From the NCBI GenBank assembly GCA_037447655.1, contig JBBHKE010002422.1, forward strand, positions 1-64,000: a stretch of DNA of 64,000 nucleotides. The letters run 5' to 3'. The notes below the pieces were generated by a model. That model did not search any database, was not told the origin of the DNA, and was given only the letters and a program-made list of their open reading frames with translations. Both the position numbers and the translations under genes were made by a program. How positions within the stretch are numbered: position 1 is the stretch's first letter; every line of letters starts with the position of its first letter. Of this stretch, positions 25,101-36,800 are shown in pieces. The DNA is from Zygnema cylindricum (taxonomy: Eukaryota > Streptophyta > Zygnematophyceae > Zygnematales > Zygnemataceae).

Positions 25101-28100
25101 TTTATTTTGTAGAAAGCTCTCAAAACAAAAAACTGTAGTTGGGAAAACAAAAAGAGAAGTTGTCATATATGTCCAAAAAGTCGCACAACCACAGAGATTT
25201 AAACCTCCTACATACCGTATATTTTGTCTCTTGCTTCCCCCATCCACTACGTTCTGGACGTGAACGACCCAATGTATGGGCACCTGACAAGGCCACAATT
25301 TCCTGCATTTGGAACACCTCAAATCCCGCTTCAGAATGAGAAAAACTTCAATGTTGTAAATACAACAAAATATATCATAGGCCAATACACTTCAAGGAGA
25401 AGATAAAGGACTTTTCACAATATCATTACAAGTGGCTAAATTACTGGGTGACTATAATAGCTCTAACCTCTGGGTAATCCTAAACTTTCCCTGCAAATTG
25501 CTCAGCCTCTAGCTTTTTTGAAGCCTGCATGCCTGCTCACTGATAAAGCATTAATAGCCGGTATATATAAATTGTTACTTTCAGGTCTACTGTTGTATAA
25601 AAATTCGCCTCCGAATGGCTAAAGGATGTACATCAATAACACCTACAGGGGCTGACTCCGTTACAAATTTCTCCGCGAGAAAAACTACTTCTTTGATAAT
25701 GACAAAAATCTGCAACAAGGACTAAAAACAAAAATAAGGCCTGGGGCAAGAATAGCCCCAAACAGCCCTTACCTGGTCATTCAGCCCCATCCTGTAGAAG
25801 ACGTTGCGGAGATGCTCAGCAGGATTAGGAGGGCCAGCATCTGCACAACCATAAGAATAAACAGAATAAAAGTTTTAAATTGAAGATTCTCACAGAGCAT
25901 TTAATGGCACATTTCTTTGCCCAATCGACCATCAACAAGTCATGTAGGTGGAGCCAAGCTTTATTATTGCAGTAGAAAGGCAGTAAGACTTAACACATCA
26001 AATCCCCGTCTTAAGTTAGGCGGCAGTTTCGAAGTCACGGAGACTTGAAAATATCATGTCAGTAATCATCTGTATTTCTGAGACAACAGCATTGGTGTTA
26101 TCCCAAACAAAAAAAAACCATCTATTGCACAGACAATCTTATTCGAAATCCTGTGCTTCCTGTGTAAATCAGAGATGCTTTAGTTCGATCGATACCCATA
26201 TCACACAAAAAAATTATAACTATCGAAAATTGATGCGACAATTTTCTTTTTAATCACACACAAAAAAGCACACGGGTTGACATTGTTGACAACCAAATAA
26301 TGCAGAACATATGTCAAACTTGAGACTTCTACAGATTAAAATACACCCAGCTAGGAACCGACATTAATCGATGTAATGTGACACACACAAATACAGTGAA
26401 TAATATGACGACTCTTTCACACTGCAAAAACCAGCGTTTGGGGAACATATTGCATAAACTGGCACTAACCAACAGGAACGTTAGATACAGATGTAAATCA
26501 AGAAGTCATGCCCTTAAGACTGCGTCCATACAGATTACTTGAAATAATTATTCAAAGTGCTCTCGGAAAAACATGAACCTGTTTACTTTTTATCAAATCT
26601 GAATAAGCTTCATGAAGAAAGTAGTCAGGCGCATATGTCATTGCTATACTAATTCATAAATAGAACTGAGAAGAATCTTGCAGGTCAAAATCAGAAGACA
26701 AATGGGGGCGAGGATAAGAGTAAAGTCCAAATCAAACACCAAGAATCGAGAAAATTCTGTAATTTCACGAACAACATCATAAGCTCACCTGTAACGCTTT
26801 TACAAGCAAAAGAAAAAAAAAAAATAGGGCTAGAAAACAACCTTCAGTTGTCAACTAATCTCGTACACCTTGAATGTCAAAATTCAAAGTGGAAATTTCA
26901 CTGACAACTAACGAGCACTGTTTGCTGAAAGTCAGAAAAGAAATCTTGAAAATATCAAGCTACATTCTAATTTAGAATTCAGATAAATTCACCAACAAGT
27001 GTACATATAATTCACTAACAGACCTGGCAGGTTACCCTCGCGTGAACAATCATCCGGGGATCGTGCATCTACACGCCCATATTTCATAGGAATCTTTGGG
27101 CCACCAGCAAGCTGCAATGCACACAAAATACGGATAAATCTTTTTGGTAAGGACACTGCACATCCCTATTAGTGGTTAGAAATCATGAGTGCAAATGCGG
27201 AATTAGAATTTATAACACTAATTCAGTGGAGGGAGGCCTGGGACCCTGTAGCCCACTCCCTTAAACAGTGTTAATAATACTGTTTTTGATTTTTGGTCAA
27301 AAATCCGTGACATAAGCTATTAACACTACTGGTGATAGGCAGTGTACTGAATGTATCCTCCAGTTGAAAACATCTGATCGTAAAATGAGAATGTCTCAGC
27401 ACTTCCAACAATGGTATTCAAAATTTATCCTTGTAATTGAAGGTATGAGAATGGAAATGCTGCAATTAGTTCAATTCTCAAAACCTGCCACTCACACACT
27501 TATTTGCACCATTGCATTGCTAACAGCTGTAAATATACAGATAGGTCACATGATCATGGGTATGACTATGATATGCATATTCTCCTGAACCTAAAACAAA
27601 CGAATGCTAGCAACTTAGCCACTTAAGAATTCAATATTTTTTTAAACTGCCCAACCTTTGAATAACCATACTTTACTAACATCTACAGTCTGCAGCCCAC
27701 TCCAAGGAGCAAAGGACTGAAAAAACTAGCTTCAAAATTTGCCAAAGATGTAAAATCTTTTCAGACTTATGCAAAATTTGTAACCCGAATGCCAAAATAG
27801 CTCAAAGAAAAGGGAAAATGACATGAACCATACCTCCACTGCTGTGGCGCTGGCCAGTTGGAACAAATCGGCATAGCTCACATTTGGAAACTTTTGGCGG
27901 ATAGGCTCCAGCAGGTTAACTGCTTTCAAAAGACCTGCAGGTGAAAATCAAAACACAAGATTAAAACGTGTTAATGTGTACATTGCCAGACTATATAATC
28001 ACTTGTACAAATACCCAAACAAAATAACAATGTGCCAAGACAAGAAAATCAGTCAAACTTATCCAAAAAACATAATTATGTGTTTGAACCTCCAAAAGTT

Positions 28101-29698
28101 AATAAAATTGATATAGTGTTCAAAGCACAAGAGGACGGCTGCTTTGGATGCAGAGGACCTTTGTAACATTTCAGATTCCATGAAGGACTCCTGAAGTTCC
28201 TGAAACAAAGGAACAAACAAACAGAAACCCTTTTGCAACACTCCAAAGCATTACTAGGTTCTTTCACAAACCAATTGACAGCTGAAAGTAGAAAAACACT
28301 TCAAATAAAAAAAGATACAGCAACAAAAGTTCCAAAAAGGACCATGCTTCATAAACCACATTAAAATGAAGATGAAAAACTGAAAAAAAAAAAAAAAAAA
28401 AAAATCAAATTCCCATTTAGATCAATTAAATACCGGCATTGGCGGCATGGTCGCTTTCGGGCTTAAAACGAAGGCTGCCATTGGCCCCTCCATGTCTGGG
28501 CCACTCTGAGATGTTTTTGTCGTATGTGCCAGCATCATGCCAGCCAAGCCGAATCTGAAAAAAAAAAAAAAAAGGTAAATCTGTAGAAAATGCAACAACT
28601 ACTTGCATTAACATAACATTCACAAGGCGCCTTGGCTTTAACACACGAAGTACAAATCACAAATTACGAAAAAATTCCGATTGCAGGAGTCAGTCCAGAC
28701 GTCCACGCTAAATAGAGAAAGGGAAAAAAATCTCCATCTTGGCGTCAAAATATCACTTTTTGATCTCTTCTCAGCTGTTCACAAAGCGAAAAAGGAATTA
28801 AAGTCTCACATAGAAATATAATCTCTGTCTTGACATCAAACTATCACTTTTTGATCCCTTCTCCAAATAGCGAAAAGAGCAGTCAACCTGCCAAGCCATT
28901 TTTCATGTTTGTGAAAGGAAGTCTTACAAGAATAGGATTGCTGTTGGTGCTTTTGATAAGTTCCTTAATCGCTTCCTTTGCACCTTTTAACTGTGCTGGA
29001 TCCGAGGCCAATGAAGTGACCAAAAGCTTGTCTTTTTGTGCACTCCCTCGCGCTTGTTGCTTTGAATGCTGAAAAAGAACAGGAGGAAGACTAAGCTTCA
29101 TAAGCGGAGAGAGTTTGAAATAAAACGCACACAGTCGTAATACACAAACAATAACACGCAAAAAAAATACAGAAAAATAATAGAAGAATAATAATACACA
29201 AGCAAGAATACATAAACAACGTACAAACAAAAAATCATACAGAAACGATAACATACAAGCAATAATATCATACAAAAACAATAATGCACAAAAAAGTAAT
29301 ACACAAACAATAATACACAAGCGACAATATACAAAAGATCTTACACAAACAATAATAAACATTCTTATTTTTATTAATGTAGTCATTTCTTCGTATGTTT
29401 ATTTATTTATTCATGTGGAAATAAAAACAAAAAGATCAACGCCATCAATCACATTTTTGGGCATTGAAAACACTTAGAAAATAAGTTGCAAATTAGAACC
29501 CACCTTTAGAGCAGAAACGTCAGAAGTTCTGCAAAACTTGAGCCCTTCTGCAGTCAAGGATTGATTTCTTATGCCTGACTTCAAAGCACAAGAACTAATC
29601 TGAGAGCGTCGAAGACCTTCATTTTTCCGTGCACTAGGAGAAATAGCTGTCGTCAACTTTGACGTGGAGTATACTGCTGACGAAGATACTGCAGCCAT
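22120..29698 (-). CDS. tAPX: Thylakoid-bound ascorbate peroxidase, 12 exons, 425 aa
   Basis: Reduces H2O2 with ascorbate at the stromal face of the thylakoid. Exons (minus, 5' to 3'): 29698-29504, 29068-28928, 28554-28434, 27934-27834, 27111-27024, 25840-25773, 25302-25216, 24645-24571, 23663-23586, 23222-23118, 22698-22636, 22275-22120; all introns are GT-AG and phases join, giving 425 residues, the normal length for plant tAPX. Seen: Ser/Thr-rich N-terminus (transit peptide, residues 1 to about 75), distal motif [10 protein letters not shown] (Arg114, Trp117, His118), proximal His247 in LSGAHTLG, Trp279 in SWT, Asp308 in LPTD, and a C-terminal hydrophobic helix (about 404-421) after [13 protein letters not shown], typical of the membrane form. 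An in-frame TAG lies just upstream of the ATG. Divergent to the APX-DNL gene. It looks intact. Whether a soluble form is also made by alternative 3' splicing cannot be seen. Confidence 0.95.
23838..24188. repeat. CGATATATCG-type relic inside a tAPX intron
   Basis: TATATCGTTCGAGATATCG near the left and AATATATCGCGACAATTATCGA near the right recall the family at 730 and 19906. Ends decayed. Confidence 0.4.
29098..29360. repeat. ACAAACAATAATAC-type degenerate tandem repeat in tAPX intron 1
   Basis: Many imperfect units of ATACACAAACAATA and variants. It creates artificial cysteine/tyrosine/phenylalanine-rich minus-strand ORFs. Confidence 0.75.
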
Positions 29699-30827
29699 GG
29701 CTGCTGCTGACTAAGTAGAGAGCAGTGATGAGATACCAAGACAGGCTCACTACAATTTTAACGAGCTTCTAGTGACTCTGCAGAGTTACAACTTAAAGCT
29801 AAATAAGTAAATATGCTATCCACAATGTGACTTATGTACCAGTACAGGGAAGTTACTGAGCAGCTAGCTGCAGTACAAATGTACAATACTAATTGGACTG
29901 TAGATAATACACACGTCAAATTCTTATGACATATTGGATGAACTTGACAAAGACGTACTGTAAATAATTAGAATCAGTACCACATCTTTCGACACCAGTG
30001 AAGCGATAGCTATTTACTGCAACTATCGTGTACTGATTTTGAACATATGAAATTACTGAAGAATAGATACCTTTTGGTAGTTATGGGCGCAAAATACAAA
30101 TTCTGGTATAATTGGCCATGCCTTCTAAGTACATTTCTCTCATTAGATTTTGTACGGTACCGTTTTTCTCTTGGAAAGATACCGGAAGTACCGATTTCCT
30201 CCTTGGGTATCATCTAGAAACTCCGAGAAAATTGGAATTGATGACGTCCTGCCTGTTTGTGGACTACAGTACCACGTCTACACCATGTATCGCTATTAGC
30301 CTATTACCGTTGATATCTTTATCGGCCGTTAAAGTTTTAACTCATGTTTTAAATGCACACTCTTCCTGTTTTTAATCTGACGGATAAACTACACTATTTA
30401 AGGACGTGGACCATAATCTGCCACGTCTCCTGGCACTAAATTAGAATGAATGACGCTATTTTTTTCTTTACACTAATAATTTCTCAACGCTAATAACGAT
30501 TCGCGGTGTACTGTACCGTTAATCTTTTTTCGGCCGTTAAAGTTTAAACTCATGTTTTAAATGCACACTCTTCCTGTTTTAATCTGACGGTTGCGATGGA
30601 ATACCAATATTTTTGCTTTCCGGTTGGCAGTTCTCGATGAAATTTCGACGAAGTGTGCACGGAGAACATTTGATTACGTGGCCAAAAAACATGACGCGCA
30701 ATAGCCATACACACTATATACTTGCATGTTCTTTGCCTTCGCTGTACTCCATCTCTGGAAGTACTACAGTTCTAATTGAGCTTCCTTTTCTACTCGTTTC
30801 CTCTGCTGCAAAGCCTAAACAGCAGAG
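29699..30827. promoter_or_regulatory. Divergent intergenic region between tAPX and APX-DNL
   Basis: The 1,129 bases between the two start codons must hold both promoters. Specific boxes could not be assigned with confidence. It contains a composite MITE (30278-30719) on the APX-DNL side. Confidence 0.6.
30278..30511. repeat. Composite TA-type MITE
   Basis: The left part is the palindromic subfamily (CTACACCATGTATCGCTATTAG, CGGCCGTTAAAGTTTTAAC) and the right part is the second subfamily (GGACGTGGACCATAATCTGC to CGATTCGCGGTGTA). The next about 200 bases (30512-30719) restart with CCGGCCGTTAAAGTTTAAAC-like sequence and continue the first subfamily, so one element seems inserted in another. Confidence 0.7.
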
Positions 30828-33800
30828 ATGTCTACGGCTTCCATTGTAACAGTATCCACAGCTTCAAGCTGGACTTCAACTGTTTCATTACCGATTCGAT
30901 CTCATTTAAGTCCTCGATATTCTCAGAGTGGCTCACCTTTTCTGAAATTAGGCAGCAAAGGCCATCGATGTACATCAGAAGGCTTAGAATTTCGGCATTT
31001 GTCACGCCCCTCTGATAATTTAGTGTTGAAGGTGAGGCTAACATGTTGAAGCTTCGATTGTTTCAATTGCATTATTAGCTAATCGAGGTTGTTTGCTTTT
31101 TTAGCCAAATTATTTGCGCATGTCTTCTATGACATTGTTGAGTGTGTATTTCGTGTGTATTATCATCCTTTCAATAATTTTGTGTTTTTATTTAATTTCT
31201 AAATAAAATTCATGGATTCTTCTTTTTGACATTTGCCATCTTTCAACATTTTAATGTTGTTATTTCAAATTTAAAGTTGCATTCAATTCTCTTTTTCTCA
31301 AATTTGCAAGACAATGCATGAAATTAAAGGTGATATGCCCTCATATTCTAATTATGTTTATTGATTATACGATCAAAGCTAGATTCTATTAAAACCAAAA
31401 CATTACTAGAGTAGTCCTTATAATGAATCTAAAATCTTTGTCTTCTCAAAATTTATGTATTCTGAAAAACTTCGTACTCTCAAAATATTTTTTTGTCAGC
31501 GTTCCACTCAACAAGGAAAAGTAAATACATCAAGAAACAGGTCTTTTGTCACTTTTTCAGTGGCTTTAAACCCTGCGGAGCACAAAACTGCACAATTAAA
31601 AGGAGCAAAGGAGGCAGTCAAGGAACTAATTAAGAGCACTCACTGCACTCCTATTCTTGTAAGTTTTTTTTTATTTTTCTTAACTCAGTTACATGGCACC
31701 TTTTGTTTTCAGTTTTAGCCTTACTAGCTGTACAAACTTGTAAATAAGAAATGATGAGGTGGTGACTATCTGGCATCTACTTTTTTGACTGTCACTATTA
31801 GTGTTAATGCTAATAATTTGATCGCGGCTTATTTTGACAAAAAAACACAAAATTTTGTTACTAACAGTGTTGAAGGGAGTGGACTGCAAGTCGCTATGAC
31901 TCCCTACTAATAAGTTAGTACTTTTTAGTTCCGCATTTACACTAAAAGTTCCTTTACACTAACAGCGATGGGAAGTGTACTTCTATTCTTGTGATTGGTA
32001 GGCTATGCTGTAGTGGAAGCTATTTCTGTTCTTGACTTGTGCTAATTAGTAGTGATACATTTTCCTTCTCTTTTTTTTTTTTTTTCAGATTCGTCTTGGC
32101 TGGCATGATGCTGGCACATACGACAACAGCATCTCAGAGTGGCCTAAACATGGAGGGGCCAATGGCAGCCTTCGATTTAAGCCCGAAAGCGACCATGCCG
32201 CCAATGCCGGTATTTATTCAATCTGAATTACGGTGTTGATTTCGGCGTTAATTATTTAATCCGTTTAAATCTGGTGTGCGTGTTGGTAGCTGCTTGGAAC
32301 TTGAAGTGACAGATTTTCTGAATTTTGAAATACCTGGTATCAGTGTTAAAGTAAATCTGTTATTTTGTCATTTTTTTTGTCACTTAAATCAGACTTTCTC
32401 CATTCACACATGTCCGATTTTCACTTGAAAGTGGCCGATCGGAGATGAGAGTCTTACCTGTTCATCACAACTTTCCAGTCAAAAATAGGACAAGTGTGCA
32501 CACGTAAAAATGATTTTAGAGGGTGAAAAAATCTCAACTTAAAATATATGTTTCACGGTGTAGTTAAGTAAACTTGAAAATTGGAGTGTATATTTTGTGC
32601 AAGCCTGTTTTTGACACAGGTGGAGCAGAGTATTTTACATTTTGGTGAGTACTTTTAACTTAGATTTAGACTTGAGTCGCTTCATCAATTCTGAATTGTT
32701 CACAAGAGCCTTGTTCATGTTGATATGGATTCTTTAGAAATTCATTTCCTTTATGCTCTTGCTGTTTTGTGTCAAAAAAGGGGAATTTGCCAATTATGTT
32801 TCACTTTTTGTCTTGACATTTTCCTTGCCAGAAAGCTGATTTTGTGGATGAAAGGATGCATCTTGCGGCGAAGGCAATAGCAGTACAATATAATATAATA
32901 TTATGTTATTGTGCTGCTGTAACTGTAGGCCTTACAATTGCTATTGGCCTATTGGAGCCAATTCACCAAAAGTTTCCGGATGTGAGTTATGCGGATCTGT
33001 TTCAATTGGCCAGTGCCACAGCAATTGAGGTATGGAGTTACAATGCAATCGTTTGCCGTAAATGCAAATTTTCTATCCTGAGTGCCAGTTATTTTCAGTT
33101 TATGCCAATTCTTTACAGTAAATGGCGATTTTAACTGTGAATTGCTGTAATTGCAATTGTTTACTCTGAGTTCAGGCCTTTCCTCTTCCTACAATAAGTA
33201 GCAGCTGGAAGCTTTTCTGTGCAAACGTTTAGATTGTAAAATGAAAACTGTGTGGGCTAGTATTGTCCAACGTTTCTTATATCTCTGTGGCCATGTCGCT
33301 GCTATCTTTTAGCTATGTTTGGCGATTCAATCAGTGAGTATAAATTATAAGTTCTGAGCTGAATGGCAATTCACACACGAGAGAAGTTGAGATCGATGAT
33401 AAATTCTTACTAGTCTTTGCTTTGAAAGTCTTCTTATGACATAAAGAAAGTGCTTCAAGCACGCAGAAATGTACTCTTTTGACTAATTAGTAAAGTGATA
33501 CATATTGAACATTATTCTCTGGAGGGAAATTCGTAACAAATTCGACACATAAAAATTTTGAACTTCGAGAGCTTAATGATTTTCCTTATCATTCTGCAAA
33601 TCTCCTATTCTTCCGGGTGTGGATGAAAGATGTTAGCTGGAAGTGTAGAAGGAACTATCGCCTTACTTGAGTGGAAAGTTCAAAATGAAGGATACATTCA
33701 GCAGTATGTTTGTTGGTTACAGTATCCTACTTGTGAAAGTCAAATTCCTACTCCATTGAAACTATTTCTAAAAACTTCATTAGTAAAATTATAACCTGTC

Positions 33801-36800
33801 TTTTGTATAATACAGGTTGCTGGAGGCCCACAAATTCCAATGAGGTATGGTCGTGTTGATGCACGAGACTATCTCGATTGCTCAAAGGAGGGAAACCTGC
33901 CAGGTTTGTCCATTAACATTGTTTATATAAGTGGTTTTTTGAGAGTCTGTGAGATTATGTTAAGAATGGTAGGATTATTTCATCAGCGACGCCAATCAGC
34001 GACGCCATTATGGCTTGAATAGTGCACTTTTATAGATCTTATATTAGTTATGATTTTGCGCTAGGTGGTGGATAGATAAGAGGAGTTTTAAATTAGGCCG
34101 TTAATACTATGGTTACATTCTCAGAATTGATTTTGGGTGCAAATGTGACCTTTACAGAGAACTCATTGGAGTTGCAAATGAAGGCACGCCGAATAACTCT
34201 AATTCAGTCGCGGGTTTTTTCACCCAAAATCATGAAATAGTGTTAAGAGCACTGTTTTAGTAAGTGGCCGAAGATGAGCCACGCCGTCTGCTCTATTTAG
34301 TGTAATTAATACTAGTACGGCTCTGATACTAATTTTGCACTATTAAGGTGTACTTCTCTGCCATCGCTATCAGAGTTAATAGCAATAGTGTTAGGGTGAG
34401 TTTTTTCCCCCGAAGATCATAAATTTGTGTTAATAACACTATTTAGTTAGGTGGCCCATTATGAACCACCGGGGCAACACAGAATTTATTGTAGAACGTA
34501 CTAAATCCGCTTTAACGTTGATAATTCTCTATCTCTAATAGTGGTGGAAGGTATTCTCTTCTGGTGATGTAGGGTCGTCTGTAAAACTGTTCGGGTTTCT
34601 GTGCTTTGTGGATATCATTTTGGTTTAATGTCTAAAGAAATAATTCGTTTTTTGAAGTGATGATGGAATGTCAATCCTGCATTTTTTTTAGTGTACTGGT
34701 TCCAAATTGCTTAAAAAGATGGATTCGAGGTTGTGAACATTTGAGCTATAATGTTGTTCACAAACTTTCATGTCTCTAGCATTATTGGCATTATTTTTCA
34801 AAATCTACCGTACAAGTGCAATTCGAAATTGTCCAAAATTATAGCATGCTCTTAAAGTTGTAAGTTAAGAGTATCTCAATGGAATAACCACCTCCATAGG
34901 AACATTGCCTTCATTATCGCATTTTTTTGGTACTCGTTGAGCTTCAACTATGTGTACTTACAAATGTGTACTTAGTTCTGAAGTTTTGTTACTTTTTTAA
35001 ACAAAGTTATAAAAATGAAGGTGTCCTTTCTTATTGAGGTATTCTTTCTTTCAGTTTTGGTGAATTTTGTGCAATGATAATGTTTGTACATGGCATCTTC
35101 CGGTGCAGACGAAGAAAGTTATCTTGTGCCAACTATTGAACTTTGAGTGATTTTTTTCCCAAAATTAAACTCTATTCATGCATTTCTCATATTTTGGGTG
35201 CAGATGCTGGCCCTCCCAATCCGGCAGAACATCTTCGTAAAGTTTTTTACAGAATGGGGCTCAATGACCAGGCACAGCCTCCTGCTTCTCTTTTTCCTTG
35301 AGATTTTCGATTTGTCTGATTCTCACATCTTTCTCTTTTTCACTTGAGGTGGCAATGATGTTGCGATTCTGGAACAAGTTTGGTCCTAAAGTGTTGTCAT
35401 CATCCCAAAGGTTTATTGCTACTTAAGAGTGCTGTTAAGGAGAGATTTCTGTGTCACTGACTGGAGAAGACATACATGGATAGATTTTTTGTCTTAAGGC
35501 GCAAATACATAAATATGTCTGTATGTATACATTTATACAGAATTTGTCGTCAATGAGTTATCCTTGGTGCAAGACGTAATGGGGAAGTGTGAGAACGATA
35601 ACATGTTGAGCTTACAAGTTATAATATTGATCAATTTTCATACTGAACGAGCACTTAAGTTATTTCTGGTGCAGGAAATTGTGGCCTTATCAGGTGCTCA
35701 CACTTTAGGACGTTCACATCCAGAGCGTAGTGGATGGGGGAAGAAGGAGACAAAGTATACTGTAGGTCTTTTTTTTGACTGTATGCGGTCATGCTATTGC
35801 ATAGAGGTTTGCGCTATATTTGTGATTTTTTAGTCATATTTCATTTATTCTGGGCAGTTGCCCTTGGATTTTCCTCATGGATAGGGTTGGAGATCTTTCT
35901 GTCAAGCATATGCCTGAACTCTTTGAAAATCAACTCGAATTGTGGTAAAGAGTTTAAATGTTGACTGTTCTCCCTTGAAGACTGGTTCGAATGGGGAAAA
36001 GAGTTAAAATAATGTCTGTTCTCCCTTGAAGACTAATTCGAGCTGAAGTGTGGATTTAGATCAATTAGGTTACACTTTACTGGCTAGCAGAAGTGCTTGA
36101 CTGGTGTAACTAATCTTTCCCTGTTTTCAGAAAAGCCTCTTTGCTCCATTAATATGGTGTTACTTGTCTTTTGTTTTTTTTTCTCTCTCTGCTGCACTCT
36201 CTCTTTCTCTTCCTCTTCCAATCATTTTTCCTCTCCTATTTTCTTCAACTCTATTTTGACTCTCCCTCTCCTAAAACATGAAAGTTTGCAAATAATTTTA
36301 AGAATTCAAATAAAGTACAAATAGTGAATAACTTTGAATTTACATAAAATATCAATGTCTACTATGAAAATCCTTCAGGAGGATTTGACTCATTAACCCT
36401 GATAAAACGAAGGCTATAGCTACCCAAAATACACCTGGAAAAATATCCAGTCTCCCTCCTCCCTTTCCATCATGTAAGACAAATGGTTCTCATGGGGATG
36501 GACAGAAAGACGGCCCGGGCACCCCAGGAGGTCAGTCTTGGACAATTGATTGGCTTAAGTTTGATAACTCTTACTTCAAAGTAAGTCATTGAGATTTTGT
36601 GTTGCACTCGAAACGCCATTCATTTCTACTGGTATAAGTACATAATTTGGTTTATTTTCCTTGGAAAGGTTGTTTAAGCCTGGTCTTTCTAGCTTTTGTT
36701 TCTGGTTTTTTTTTTTTACTCGTGACTCTTGACAAATGGACTTTGCAGGATATCAAGGCAAGTAAGGATGACGACTTACTTGTTCTACCCACAGATGCAG

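Noticed and set aside
28059-28267. ORFs in tAPX intron 3 that might be an extra exon
   Set aside because: Exons 3 and 4 join in phase without it and match the sister gene exactly; no clean splice pair.
28883-29386. 167-codon minus-strand ORF rich in Cys, Tyr and Phe
   Set aside because: Only its last part (29068-28928) is a real tAPX exon; the rest reads through intron 1 simple repeat.
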